Below the pieces are notes generated by a model. That model saw nothing but the letters and a program-made list of their open reading frames with translations, had not been told where the DNA came from and did no database searches. Positions 1 through 12,450 of a DNA stretch of 64,000 bases are shown here, in pieces (the first letter of the stretch is position 1; each line of letters starts with the position of its first letter). The position numbers and the translations under genes were made by a program. The stretch is from contig JADILM010000010.1 of NCBI GenBank assembly GCA_016617785.1, forward strand, positions 682,001 to 746,000. Direction: 5' to 3'. This DNA comes from Sporobolomyces roseus (lineage: Eukaryota > Basidiomycota > Microbotryomycetes > Sporidiobolales > Sporidiobolaceae).

Positions 1-3000
1 GCGCGAGGTTCAACTTCAGCTTACCCTCCGCCTAGCTCACGCGGTCATACACCACCTCGCCATGTCGACTCGATTCCCCAAACATCCACTTCTCGCAAAG
101 CTCGTTCTCCCGAAGCCTCAAGACGTCGTCGCTCTTCCTCTCCTCCTGTACATCGCTCTTCGCATACTCGTTCGCATTCGCACACCCAATTAAAATCACA
201 TGCCAAATCTCATCGAGATCGAGGAAGATCTCGTACACGTTCTCCACCTTCCCTCGACTCGTCCATCTCTCCGCCTCCGAAATCTCGCCGTCGACGTCGC
301 GGCTCATCCTGTTCTTCGGTCTCTCGCTCCCCCTCACCTCCTCCCGCTGGTCGCCGCAAGAGTAGCAAATCTTCGAAACGTCGTTCGTCAGCAAGAGGAA
401 GGAGTATGTCTCGATCTCCTCGTAGCGCAACTTCCGAAAGTTCTGAACGCAGTCGATCCAAGTCGAGTCGGAGTACATCTCATTCGCCGAGAGCCACTCG
501 AGGGAGCCGAAACAAGAGTACGAGGAAAAGCAAGTCATCGAAAAAGGGAGACAAGAGACCTAGGAGTCCAGATTCGAAAGGTACAGATCGAGCTTACGAC
601 AAGAAGGCAAAGGTCTCTACCATAACCGCTCGACCGTCCAACGATATCAGATCGACTGAACCCGACCCGAATACTCGTTACGCAACCACAAACTCTGCGA
701 CAATTCTTCCTCAAAGAGCTCCTCTCCCAACAAGCTCGCTGAATCGAGTTCCTCCACCTAGCAATCCTGTTCCCGTCCCTATCTCTCCAGCCCCTGCAAG
801 TTATGATCGACCTTTCTATTCGGGTCCTGGAGCATCGTTCAACCACGCTCCTACAGGTCCTCGAGCTTTCCGTACTCCTGTACCTGGTCAACCCGTCCCC
901 CTATCCTCACCTTCCAACAATGGTCTCCTACTCCCTCACGGCGCTCGAGTCATGGTCGATGTCCCGAAAGGTCCGAAACCGAAAGCTGGATTCGCACCGA
1001 TCAAAACGACTCAAGTTGCTGGTCCACCTGGTGTCGTCCCTGTTCCTACGGTACCGGTGGCTACGACGAAAGCAGGAGGGATCAAGAAGTTCTTCCCTGG
1101 CGAAGAGGAAGAGGAGGAAGAGAGGAGGAAAGCGAAAGAGGCGAAAGAAAGAGAGGAAAGATTGAAAGCGGAGAAATTAGCCAAGGAGAAGGCAGAGGCG
1201 AAAGAGAAGGATGAGAGGGAGAAGGAGAGGGAAAGGCAGAGAGTGAAGGAGAGGGATAGATACAGACGGGAAGACAGGATGGATATCGACGATAATCGGT
1301 ACAGCTCCTCGAGGAAAGATAAGGATCGAGGAAGCTATCGTCGGAGGTCGAGATCGAGATCAAGGTCGAAGTCAAGATCAATATCGAGGTCGAGGTCCCG
1401 GTCGAGGTCGAGGTCGAGGGAACGAGACAAGGAGCGAGATCGAAAAGACAAGTCAGTTTCAGACTCAAGAGATGGATGGTTGGTCCGAGACGGTGGAGAT
1501 GTTCCTCCTCCTCGAGTACGACCTCTCAATGACGATGACGATGCTCGCCCTACACCAATTCAACCTCAACCTCGTTCGATCCCTGTCGCTCCTCGTGGGA
1601 ATGGGATCCCTCTCGGACCTCGGGCTTCGAACGGTGGACTTCCAACTGGACCAGCTGCGACTCACGCTCGACCTCCAGCTTCCTACGAGCGACCTACTGC
1701 GCCGACTGCACCGAAGAACGGTTTCAATTCTCTCGGTTCCTCGAACGCTGTCGTTGCTGGAGTCCCTCAACGCAAATGGGGTGCACCAACAACAGCTCGT
1801 CCTCCTTCTGGTCCAGCAACTCCGACAACACCGAGGAATGGAATTCCTTCCCCAGCTCCTGTTCTCACTCCTTCTCAGAGACCCGCTCAACCTCTCCCCC
1901 TCGCGGAGAAAGGAGGTTGGAATCGACCAACTCCGAATGCCATTCCTCCACCTCCTGCAACTCCCGTTCCTCTACCTCCTGCGCCAAGCTCAGAAGCTGG
2001 TACTCCGCCTCTCGCAGCTCGTCCTCTCCCTACAGGCCCTCGAATTCCTACTGTTGTGCCCTCATTCCCTACCCCCGCGATCGCACCCTCGAAACCTCCT
2101 TCTCCAGAGCCTCTCCCCGAAGAATCGCCAGTTCCAATCGAAGCTTCCGTCTCTGCCTCTACTACTCCTTCTATCGCTCCTACACCTATACCCTCCATCG
2201 TCGAACCTCCTGCACCACAACCTACGGAACTCTATGAACGACTCGTTCAAGTCGGAGAAGGAACGTATGGAAAAGTTTACAAAGCTCGAAATGTCGAGAC
2301 GGGGAATCTCGTAGCTCTCAAACGGATTCGAATGGAGGCAGAGAAAGATGGATTCCCGGTCACCGCTGTTCGAGAGATCAAGCTCTTGCAAAACTTGCGA
2401 CATCCGAATGTTGTCGATTTGATCGAAATGCTCGTTTCAAAAGGTGAGTCTCCCGTTTGCTTCAGTTTAGGTACATTGACAGTGGCTGATGATACAGCTT
2501 GCGATTCACAGGTCACGTCTATATGGTTATGGAGTATATGGACCACGATCTGACTGGAGTTCTTCACCATCCAACAATCTCGTTCTCTCCCGCCCACCTC
2601 AAATCGCTCATGAAACAATTCCTCGAAGGACTTGGTTTCATTCATCGTCGAGGAGTCTTGCATCGAGACTTGAAAGGATCAAACATCTTACTTGGGAGGT
2701 CAGGAGAACTCAAGATTGCAGATTTCGGTCTCGCCAGGTTCTTCGCTCGAGGTCGAAACAACGATTATACGAATCGAGTCATCACGCAATGGTACAAACC
2801 TCCAGAATTACTGTTTGGTGCTACGATCTATGGAGAAGAAGTCGATATGTGGAGTGCAGGGTAAATTTTCATCGCAACTTGCAACGAATACAGCTTGATC
2901 TGACTCATTGCGTGTTCCCAATGTATAGATGTATCTTCCTCGAACTCTTCGCACGTCGACCAGTCTTTCAAGGTCAAGACGAAATCCATCAACTAGAGGT

Positions 3001-3469
3001 AATCTTCAAAGTGACGGGAACTCCCTCAGTCGAGAACTGGCCAGGACTGCAAGATCTACCTTGGTACGAACTTGTCAAACCCAAAACGATCCTCCCTTCT
3101 CAATTGCGATCGGTCTTTTCGAAGTGAGATTACCACCCTTCTCTGTTTCGAGCTCTCGACTGATCCTCGTTCGCTTTCCGAACAGATGGATCTCCCCTGC
3201 TGGACTCGATCTCGCGGAACAACTACTCTCTCTCAATCCCGGTGGTCGACCAACAGCGGACGAAGCGCTTCGACTCCCTTACTTCACGACGGAAGATCCC
3301 AAACCTGAACTTCCTGTCTTGTGAGCCTCGTCTTTCTGAATCTCATCTCGCAGCTAGTCACTGACGGCTTTTTCCACGTCGTGTTAGCTTATCGAGCGTT
3401 ACTGGGGAATGGCATGAACTTGAATCTAAACGAGCTAGGAGGAAAGCGAGGGATTCAGAAGTAGCATAA
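1..3469 (+). CDS. CTK1: CTK1/CDK12-type cyclin-dependent kinase with RS-rich N-terminus (5' end outside window)
   Basis: The frame is open from base 1, so the start lies upstream; 1067 residues are visible. Exons are 1-2443, 2512-2860, 2929-3123, 3186-3320 and 3388-3469. About 750 residues of Arg/Ser, Pro and charged low-complexity sequence precede a C-terminal kinase domain. The domain has the Gly loop GEGTYGKV, a PITAIRE-like helix PVTAVRE, HRDLKGSNILL, DFG, and ITQWYKPPELL ahead of the D-W-S substrate region. The ending GEWHELESKRARR is typical of fungal CTK1. The family, with a cyclin partner (CTDK-I in yeast), phosphorylates Ser2 of the Pol II C-terminal domain and links elongation to RNA processing. 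The RS dipeptide block around 1345-1430 resembles the N-terminus of animal CDK12/13. BUR1/CDK9 is the main alternative, but the C-terminal motif and KGSNILL favour CTK1. Confidence 0.85.
1345..1431 (+). repeat. Arg-Ser dipeptide repeat inside the CTK1 gene
   Basis: Near-perfect tandem AGRTCN hexamers (cgatcg/aggtcg/agatca) encode alternating Arg-Ser. This is an SR-protein-like low-complexity tract and a likely site of length polymorphism. Confidence 0.8.
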
Positions 3470-3944
3470 AATCGTTTTTTTCTTTTCTTGATCTCTCTCT
3501 CTCTCGCATTTGCAAACAATACCTTGATATCTCTTTGTGCCTGTGTCGAGTTAAGGGAGAGTGCGGGAGACTGAGCGACGCTTTTGTCAACTTCGTAACA
3601 GACAATTCTCGAATCTCAATTATGCGCGAGGGTTCTGGACGCTCGACACGCTTTGCAGGTTCCAGGCTCGGACGCGAACGGAATAGTAGTCCCGCGATCA
3701 ACGGTACGTAGCACAGAAGAGACGGGAGGATGCCGAGAGGGACCCTCGATCTTCGCGCGAGAATCCGTCTTTCAAGCGTCTCAAGACGTTGATGAAAGTC
3801 TTTCACTCTTCGTTTCTTGTTCCACCGAGAAGTGCGTCACTCAGCGAAGGAACGGGATAACTATGTACATCACTGTCGAGAAAAAAGGGAAATAACGTAG
3901 ATAGACTCTTTCTTTCTTCTTCTCCTTCTCCTCCCTTTCCATAC

Positions 3945-6105
3945 CTAACCGGTCCACTCCCTAGCTGCTTGCTCAAGAATAGGGCGCCTGAATTCCAAGG
4001 AAACCAAAGCAGGAGTCAACTTCTCGAACTTGTGACTGAATCGTGTCGTCAAAGAGGGGGGAAAGTGAGAAGAAAGAAAAAAAAAACGCACCAGAATTTC
4101 CTCGATGCACCTTTCGCCTCATACTGATAAACGGCTCGTCTCGGTAACAGTTTCTTCTTATCCGGTCTCTCCCAATGTTTGATCCCTTCGATCCCGGCCC
4201 CTTCGACCGCCTCTTTCATTTGACGAAACAATCGATTCGCACTTCCTTCATGTAATCGTTTCCCATATCCGTGAGCGACTACGATCGCCAATTGTCTAGT
4301 CTTCCTCCCTGTTTTAGGGTGTCGGAAATTCGTCAAGGCTACTGTAACATCCGCTTGAATTTCAGAAGTCCACGCTAATATATATCAACTCCGAACGAAA
4401 ATCAGTACGTGAATCGAGAAAAGAGGGGGAGCAGAAAGGGGAGAGAGAGAGAATAAGGTACCTCGTTCGATAGCGAACCATTCGGGAGGAGTTTGTTCGG
4501 GAGTACGAAGGATTTGACCTTCGAGTGAAACGGGAGCCGAAGCGAATCCGAGTGATAAAGAAGGGTATTTCTCAGATTTCGTTTCAATCCTGTGGTTTCT
4601 CGCACTTCACATCAACTCCAGTCCCTCATTGAAGTAAGTGAGTGTAGACTTACGAATCACCTTTCCAATCCCTCCTGAGTAAACTTCGAAGATCCAAATC
4701 ATCGAGTGCTTTACGAGATGCGCTCAAGTCGTCGTCCAAAACTTTCATGACTTGTTTCAACTCTCGATGTTTCCAACTACTCCTAGGGAAGAGTCTCTCG
4801 GCAGCGGCGAAATCGAAATCGGTTGAAGATTTGCGACCCATTCCTCCCGTATCAATCGCGACTACTCCATCCTCGCACCTTCGATCAGCTCGAGTCTCCA
4901 CAACAAGAAGGAAAAAGAAGAGGAGGAGGAAAAAAACCGTACTAGTTCTCAAAAGTAATTCGATGAGTTCTTCTGGAAGTGCACCATGGAGGTTGGTAGA
5001 CAAGCTCGAGTTGTCAGGTTTCTTTTTGTCCGCTCCCGGGACGTTGTCGAATAACCATTCAGTGACTAAACTAGAGCAGGATCCTGAAGGTTTGACGATT
5101 CGAGGGTTCGTTCGAGTGTTGTTGGCGATCCCTCGGTCATCGTGATGATCGATTATAGCTGTACTCGAACCCGAAATCAGCGGGAGAAGGGAGAAGGGAA
5201 GAGGGAGGAAGGGGGAAGAAGGGAGAAACGTACCGACGATTGAAGCGTTGGACCAAATGGAACGAGGGACGTTGTGATCTACTAAAGCGATACCTTTGAT
5301 TCGGTGAGAGAGCTCGGCGGGCTTGATTGGGAGCTCATCGATAGCTGTACGATACAAATCGAATCCGCTAATCAGCTTGTGATGAGGATGACTAGGGGAT
5401 TTGATTGAACGTACTGAGGAGATCTCGGTGGCCGGAAGACATACGAGCGTAGTGAAGTGAGAGTGCATTCTCGGGTCGAAGATCCAAAGCATCTGTGAAT
5501 CCGAGAAGAAAACTACATCAGTTCTCTTTGCGAATTCCGAGAATACGATGCGGCTTCGTTCAAACGCACCTTGTTCAGTTTGTAACAAAGCGATAGCCTT
5601 GACAGGAGGATCAGAATGAGTGAAAGCATAAGCCAATGCCAAAGCGGAAACGAGCCTAATTCAAAGGAGAAGCGCACGTTTCAGCTCTTCGCAGGAATAT
5701 TTCGAGATTTGACGATGGAAAGGAGGGGAACATACGAATCTAGATCACCCGCTTCGTTACCCATTACGACAGTCCAATCTGATGCATCATTGTTTCTCAA
5801 ATCTTCCAAGAATTCCTCCTATGAAACGAAGCAAGAACAAGATCAGTCAAAACGAGCTAATCGAAAGAGGGAAATGTACAAGTTGGACTCACTTTGGTTT
5901 GACGGGACCATTGTGACAAGTGACCTTCACCAGTAGTATCATCATCTGGATTCCAGTGTCCCTTTGAATCTGCTGCTAGATCTTGAGGAGTGAAACTAGG
6001 CATTTCTTCAATTGGAGAGGGGGTGAAGTAGATTTGATCGGTTGGTGCAGCTGTTACTAGGGACAGGGCACTCGAGACCAGGAAGAGGATGCTAGGGAGT
6101 AGCAT
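3945..6105 (-). CDS. PPX1: Exopolyphosphatase, DHH/DHHA2 family, with N-terminal signal peptide
   Basis: There are ten exons: 6105-5893, 5818-5736, 5655-5570, 5492-5415, 5344-5234, 5158-4943, 4888-4654, 4589-4462, 4374-4092 and 4035-3945. They sum to 1524 bases, or 507 residues. DHH-family motifs are in order: VVMGNEAGDLDS (motif I), LVDHNVP (motif II position), IIDHHDD (the metal-binding DHH), then a C-terminal DHHA2-like region with YEAKGASRK. The family splits inorganic polyphosphate from the chain end with a Mg or Mn cluster; yeast Ppx1 is mostly cytosolic and mitochondrial. Here the protein begins MLLPSILFLVSSALSLVTA, a textbook signal peptide, followed by a Ser/Thr/Asp-rich linker. An in-frame upstream ATG at 6180 would place 25 residues before it. 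The family call is firm; the secreted location is inference. Confidence 0.82.
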
Positions 6106-6609
6106 CTTACAAGAGTGAGTGAGAGGAAAGAGAGAGAGAAAGAAGAAACTTTCTTGGTTTGCTAGCAATAACTTCGTCATAAGCCGAACACCTCGAGTTC
6201 AAATAAGACTAGCTTATAACACCTCTAGAGTATACCATCAAGCTAGATCAGTGACTCTAGGAGTGCTAGGTTGAGGAATTGGCTCGTTCCTCGTTTTCAT
6301 CAACTCTATAGAAAGAACTCGTTACTACAAGCTGGAACAAGGCAGGTCAGCACTTCTGAGCTACAGTGGCCACGTGGAGCTAACTGGAGGAGATTGGTCT
6401 GACCTAGGCATACGAACGCTCGCCCACTTGTGCCAAACTTTCCCTCTCCTGAATTTCCACTCCCTCAGTTCTGAACTCGAAATCTAATTGAATCGTAGGT
6501 AGTGGAATCGCTGTGAGATACACGTAGAGTTCCGCTGACTCAAGCGGCTGCTTCTTATCTACAGCTCGCTTCAATCCTCATTTCACGACTCGAACCCGCT
6601 CTCCCAAAG

Positions 6610-8645
6610 ATGCCCTACACTGAATCTGACCCCGGTTCACCTCCACCCCTCGAATCCGTTCTCCCCTCTGCTCCCTCCGCCTCCTCCACCACCGCCTTCC
6701 CTCCCCCTCTACGAGAAGATCGTTCCCAACTTGATTTCTCGTCGATTTCTTCTTACTCGACTCTACAAAAGATCAAGACGATGAGGAAAGAGGAAGGGAA
6801 AATAGAGGATCAGATTAGGAAGTTGGAGAAACAATTGGGAATGGTCAAGAAGGAACAGAGCGCGATAAAAGGGGAAATTGCTGAACATCCTCCAGTCAAA
6901 TTCGGTAAGCTCGCGGTTCTTTCCTTCCTTCTCCATCTCTTATCAGCTCAAGGAAGCTGATTCAAGAGTATATGATCGAATGCAGGACCTTTGAATGAGC
7001 AACGAATGACTTTCGACCCTCTGAAACCCAAAAAGAAACCTCGTTCCTCCCGATCCACGAACCTCTATTCTCTCAAACTGACCCAATACGAGCCTTACCT
7101 AATCTGTCCCGTCTACCGCTGTACTTTCCTCCCTATCCCTTCATCAGCTCCTCCCGTTTCAACCCTCGATTCTATCCTCCTCTCAATTTTCCAACTCTCT
7201 GCCCAAATCACGCTCGACCAATACTTGCCCGTATTGATGGATTTGTTGAGGGACGAAATGTTGGAAAAAATGACTCCTACCATGTTTGCGATTCCTTTCG
7301 ATGAACGATTCGAAGAGACTATTAGGACTGTTGCAGGAGGGGTATTGCCGAGGAAAGGTAATGATTATACGGAATGGGGAACGGTTTGTGGGTTTATGGC
7401 AGATTTGTTACCTACTATCTTTAATGATGCTTTGAGTCAAATCGTATGTACACTTTCTCTCAAGTCTCATCAAACGAGACAATCGAAGCTGATGAGGATG
7501 GAAGTCGACATACAGAACGCAGCCATGTCTCGCTCACCTGATGAATCAAAGAACCTCCTCCCCAACGGAGACACCTGTATCTGTGCCCTCTCTTCCTCCC
7601 TCCCCATTCTCTCCACTCTCAACTCCCAACTCCTCGTACTCTCGACCTCGCTCTCCTCCCAACGCCTCCGAAACGCTCGATCCCTCGACCTGAAATCCTG
7701 GATCCGTTGGATCGAAACTCAACACACACTCGGTAGATTCGATCCAGTAGATTGGGGAGTTTTCCAACCTGATTCTTCTTGTCTCCCTTGGCAAAGGAAA
7801 GTTTCAAAATCGATTTCGTTCATTCAGAGTGTGTGGGATGAGGCGGTTGGGGAATGTGAGAGGGATGAATTGGTTAGACCTTTGATGGAATTGATGGAGT
7901 ATTTGGGAGGAGTTCAATTGTTTGAACAGGGTAAGAGGTGGAGGGTTGAGAAAGGGACAGAGTCGAAGAGTGATAGTGAATTGGATATGACGGGTTGGAG
8001 AATGTTGTTGGAGTTGCCGTATTTCAAGAATGAGAGCGTTAGGTTGGAAGAGGGAACTCCTAAACATACTAAAGAACTCGTGAGCCTTTTCCCTTCATAC
8101 TCTGCGTTATCTTGAGGTCTCGCTGAGCCTGAACGATTGGCCACAGGGTGATACGTTGAGCAAGACGGATTTTCAAAAGGCTGCTCAATATTACGATTCT
8201 GCCGCTTTGACTTCGCTTCCTTTGTTCACTGCTCGTACGAATGCCGCTCTCATGCGTTTACAGCATGACACACCTCGAGAGTGAGTCGCTCTCTCCTTCT
8301 CAGCCTCCTATTACGACCTGCTGATGAGAGTGCAAGCGACTCAGGCTGGAGAGGGCAGTGAGTGATTGTGAAGCTGTTCTGAGGTTCGAACCTGAGAATT
8401 GGAAGGCCTTCAATCGACGAGGTAGAGCTTACGCTGGTTTGGGATGGTACAAATACGCTCTAGCCGGTGAGCTCTCTCTCTCTTCCTAAACATTGAGCGA
8501 GAGATAAGGTACTGATGAATTTTTCGTTCTTCGTGTAGATTTGGAGAAAGCTGTCGAGTTACAACCTGGGAACAAAGACTTTGAGAATGAGAGGGATAGG
8601 GTCAAGGCTTTGTCGGATATGTATAGGAGGAGAGGGGAGAAGTAG
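6610..8645 (+). CDS. TPR protein of unknown function, tandem paralogue 1
   Basis: Exons are 6610-6904, 6986-7443, 7516-8079, 8147-8280, 8345-8466 and 8539-8645 (559 residues). The N-terminus is Pro/Ser-rich with a short coiled coil (about residues 55-95). The middle is a helical region I do not recognise. The last 110 residues are TPR-like, with the pattern W-K-A-F-N-R-R-G-R-A-Y and a spacing like the co-chaperone-type TPRs of TTC4/CNS1 and STI1. The next gene downstream has the same middle-plus-TPR architecture and an intron at the same place just before a CIC motif (DTCICAL here, SPCICEL there). The 72-base intron 7444-7515 is a multiple of three without a stop, so retention would add 24 residues. 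A role in protein folding or scaffolding is possible but not shown. Confidence 0.75.
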
Positions 8646-8870
8646 TAGTAGTGTGAAAACGAAATAGATGAAACCGAATTTGGCGAAATAAAATAGATTT
8701 CTCCTTCTTTCGGTCGAGAGTACCTGTAATGCCTTTCTCACTTGAGCTTGAGATTGTCGTGAAATCGCTCGATTGAACTTTGAGAGAGGTCGTGTGCGGA
8801 CGAACGAAAGTTTCTCTCCTCTTCATCAACTTCATCCAACAAACTTCTCAACTCGATACACCGCAACACT

Positions 8871-11800
8871 ATGCCGCCAGCTTTGGCAGACCTTGTTCAA
8901 TGGGTGGAACGGGCAGAGCAGGCGAACGCGCAACAGGAGAAGGACGATAAGGCGTATGCCAGAGCAAAAGAAGCATATTACTCGACGTGAGCTCCCTCTA
9001 GTCTCGTTCGCGCTTGTGAGAGGGTGTCAATGAAATGCTAACAACGTCAACATAGGAACGAATGGACCTACCCGGACGAGATGCTAGCTCTACTCATGCC
9101 GTCCCTCTTGAAAGGTTGTCCTCCCGGTTGTCCTTCTCCCACTGCTCCAGAACGCCTACCAGAGAACTTGAAGAAGGAGATCAGGACGGCTCTACGTGGA
9201 AACCTCGAAACCAGCATCCTCCTCGCTGCCCCCGACTTTGCAAAGAATCACAAACGCTACAACATCTTCCTCGAATCACTCGTACTCGCCGATCTGCAGG
9301 GACTACCAGCAGGAGAGAATGGAGACGTCAAGATCCCGGAAGGTGTCTCGGAAGAAGAAGCAAGGCAACGTCGATGCGCCGCCATTTTCACTCTGCCTTT
9401 ATCCCAGGAAAATCAAGAGGCACTCAAAAGTCTCGCCCTTCCCGCCTTTGGTAACTCGATCAACACGATTTCGGCAATGTGGAACGGCTACACGAACGAC
9501 AAAAGACCTTGTGTTCACACTCTCGAACCGACTTGGCGAGACTCGCAATTGTTGAATACCTTCACGAACCAGGAGGCGAGGGAGATCGTACAACGAAAGG
9601 CCTTCACGGAGCAAGAGCAGAATTTGCCTCCTATCGATGGTATCTTGGAGAAGGTACAAAACCTCGTCGCGACCCGAAAAGTTAGAGGGAAACCCTGGAA
9701 TCGACCTCGCGAGTGTCGAACCGCTCTTCAAGAACTCGTCATCAAGTTCAACCGAATGGTCATCTCTATCGTCCACGGTTCCTTGACGAACCTCTTCCGT
9801 CCCCTCTTTCATTTCTTGGACAACCTCGTCGATGGACCCTCATTCTTGATCCATGTAGTGAGGGCAGATCAGAGTTACGGAGGATACAACGCTCGAAAAG
9901 GACGAAACACACCGTACACCCAGGCGAGCCCTCACGTTCTCGGCATGTTTCAACGAATCGTCACCTGGTTGATCGCGGACCCGAAATGGCTACAAGCCGT
10001 CGCTGGCAAGATTCCTCCTCCTGTCTACCCCACTCTCCCTCCTCCTTCGAGTTCCAAATCTTCTCGCAACAATTCTCGTACCGCTTCCCCTGCTCCTCCC
10101 GCCGCTCCCTCTTCTTCCTCCGCCGCTCGTAACGGTTCTTCCCGCACCGCTTCTCCTGCTCCCACTCCCGCTTCATCGACTTTCAAGAACCCAGGTCCCG
10201 AACCGAAGAAGCAAAAGAAGGCTCCGACTAAACCTCAATACGATTCCGATTCCGATGACATGCCTCCCCTTGAACCTGTTTCGAAACCTTCTTCGTCAAC
10301 TCCCGCTTCGAAGAAACAAGCCAGCAAACCTCAAGATTCAGATTCAGATGATATGCCACCACTCGAATCAGTCTCGAAACCTACACCGACTCCCGCTCCC
10401 GCTTCGAAGAAGAAAGCAGCGAGTAAACCCCAACCTCAACCCGATTCCGATTCTGATGAAATGCCTCCCTTGGAATCAGTCTCGAAACCTTCTGCATCCT
10501 CTTCGAAATCGTCTTCGAACTTCACTCCTCCTTCGAACAACGTCAATGGGAAAGCGAAACCTCCGAATCCGAATGGACCGACTCCAACGATGACCGGTGC
10601 AGCTGCCACCGCGAAGCTCAAGGCACTTCAGAAGGATCGAGCGAGACTGGAGAAGGAGATCGTTATGATGGAGAAGAGTGTTGAGCAATTGAGAGGAAAA
10701 CGAAGAGCGACGGACAAGGATTTGTTCAGAGGTGAATATGCAGATCACATCGCTGGTTTCCCTAGCGCTACTCGTAAGCTAGAATCTTCTTCAACATCCG
10801 TCCCTTCGCGGTGTGTATTGAAGAACGTCTTGATTCCACAGCTCTTCCCGTTGGAATGCCCGCCGATCCTTCTGAAACTTCCCCTCACTCCTCCCCATAC
10901 TTCCTCGATCTCCCTCACTACAACCCGGTCAAAGTCTGCCCTCCTCACCTCCATCGTTCCGGTTCAGTCTTCAACAACACCGCACTCGACCCTCTCGACT
11001 ACACTTTGACTTCCCTCTTCTCTTCGGCACTCCTCCTCGAGGTCTTCGAGAAAGAGGGTCCTCTCGTACTCGAATCGGTCAGGAACGCTGCTTTGACTTA
11101 TCTGTTCAACAAGGTCGATAAGAATTGGGATTCGAGTAGTTCGTCGAGTCAAGCGATGATCAAGAAAACCTTGAACGCTGTGCTCAGTGAGAAAGCTCTT
11201 TGGAAACAAGCTGTCGATCAGCCTGTCGGTTCGAACGCTGTTCCTGGAGCTCTCATCAACGGTCGACTTCAGATTGTACGTTTTCGTCTCTTTCGTTGCG
11301 ACAATTCGGGAATCGTCTGACTAATCTTTCCTATTTCCACTTTTACGTCTACAGCAACAACTCATCAACGCCGAATCACCTCGAATGAACCCTTTCAAAG
11401 ATCAAGGATCTCCTTGTATCTGCGAACTTACGAACCACCTTCCCGCGATCGATCTTCTCAGTCGTCGATTCGGTCGAGCTGCAGCAGCACAAGCGATCGA
11501 AAGCAACATCAAAGTAGCAGGATCGATCAACAGTTCTCTGATCACGTCGAAGATGAAGGATCGTTTGAGAGTCCTCGGAGGTCCGAATTGGTCAGGAGAC
11601 AAACTCGAGAAGAACATCGATTCGACCCTCAAAGCCTTCGAAACGGAATGGGAAATGGCTCTATCTCGAGTGAGACCTTCGTTGAAAGAGTTATGGGAAC
11701 CGACGGAAGAGTTGTTCAAGTGGATTGGAGGAGTTAGGTTGTGGGAAGAATCAAAGAGGATCATGGTTGGATTATCGGAAGATCGTCATAAGATGAAGTT

Positions 11801-12450
11801 ACGATCTCAGGCTTTCAGTGGTGTCACGAGACTTGCTGTGTCGGCTGAACAATCGGGAAGAGCCAAATTGACGACGACTAGCTTGTCGGTACCGAAAATG
11901 AAGGTGAGTCTTGCTTCTCTTTTCTTCGATTAACTCCCTTACTGACGTTTCCGCCTTGATGAGTGCAGGCCGACGATCTCATGAAGAGTCAAGATTACGC
12001 GAGTGCAGCGTATACTTACGATCTCATCGCTCTCGCTTCTCCGAATCACGTCGCAGCGAGAACCAACGCTGCTCTAGCTCGTATCAGGGAAGGTGGAGTC
12101 GAACAGTACGTATTCTCTCTCTGACTTCATCGGATCTCACAGGGTGCTGATGATGTTTGAGGATGGTGTGTAGAGCTCATTTAGCGATTTCTGATTGTAC
12201 TGCTGCCTTAGCCTACGCTCCGCGCTCAGTAAAGGCACTCTATCGAAGGTCCACCGCACTTCAAACCGTTGGCCGAGCCGATCTCGCAAAGATTGGTGAG
12301 TCTCACTATTCGTTTCATCGAACTTTGCCGAACTGACTTGTTGTGAATGTCGTGAACCTCACAGATCTAGAATTGGCTCTCTCTTACGAACCTACTCACA
12401 AGGAAGTCAAGGCGGAACTCGAACGATTGAGGGCGAACCCTCGTGTCTGA
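8871..12450 (+). CDS. TPR protein of unknown function, tandem paralogue 2, with acidic repeats
   Basis: Exons are 8871-8986, 9056-10773, 10842-11275, 11355-11903, 11969-12105, 12174-12295 and 12365-12450 (1053 residues). It is about twice the length of its upstream neighbour. Residues 1 to about 380 form a helical domain absent from paralogue 1. A disordered Pro/Ser stretch follows, with three copies of a DSDSD(D/E)MPPLE(P/S)VSKP unit, then a coiled coil (KDRARLEKEIVMMEKSVEQL). The shared middle region and C-terminal TPRs come last, with SVKALYRRSTALQ as the clearest TPR helix. Both genes read the same way, with 225 bases between stop and next start, as expected from local duplication. Function unknown. 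Confidence 0.75.
10240..10497 (+). repeat. Three coding repeats, DSDSD-MPPLE-VSKP unit
   Basis: Three tandem copies, separated by Pro/Thr/Ala/Lys linkers, encode Asp-Ser runs ending in MPPLEPVSKP or MPPLESVSKP. The acidic Ser-Asp core is a typical casein kinase 2 substrate context (inference). Spacing between copies differs, so this is not a simple microsatellite. Confidence 0.85.

Noticed and set aside
1345..1431. Microsatellite or CRISPR-like array
   Set aside because: The hexamers encode an in-frame RS domain, with no spacers between repeats.
1472..2314. 280-codon + strand ORF rich in Leu
   Set aside because: It is the +1 frame of the Pro/Ser-rich CTK1 exon; composition comes from CTC/CTT runs and no domain is present.
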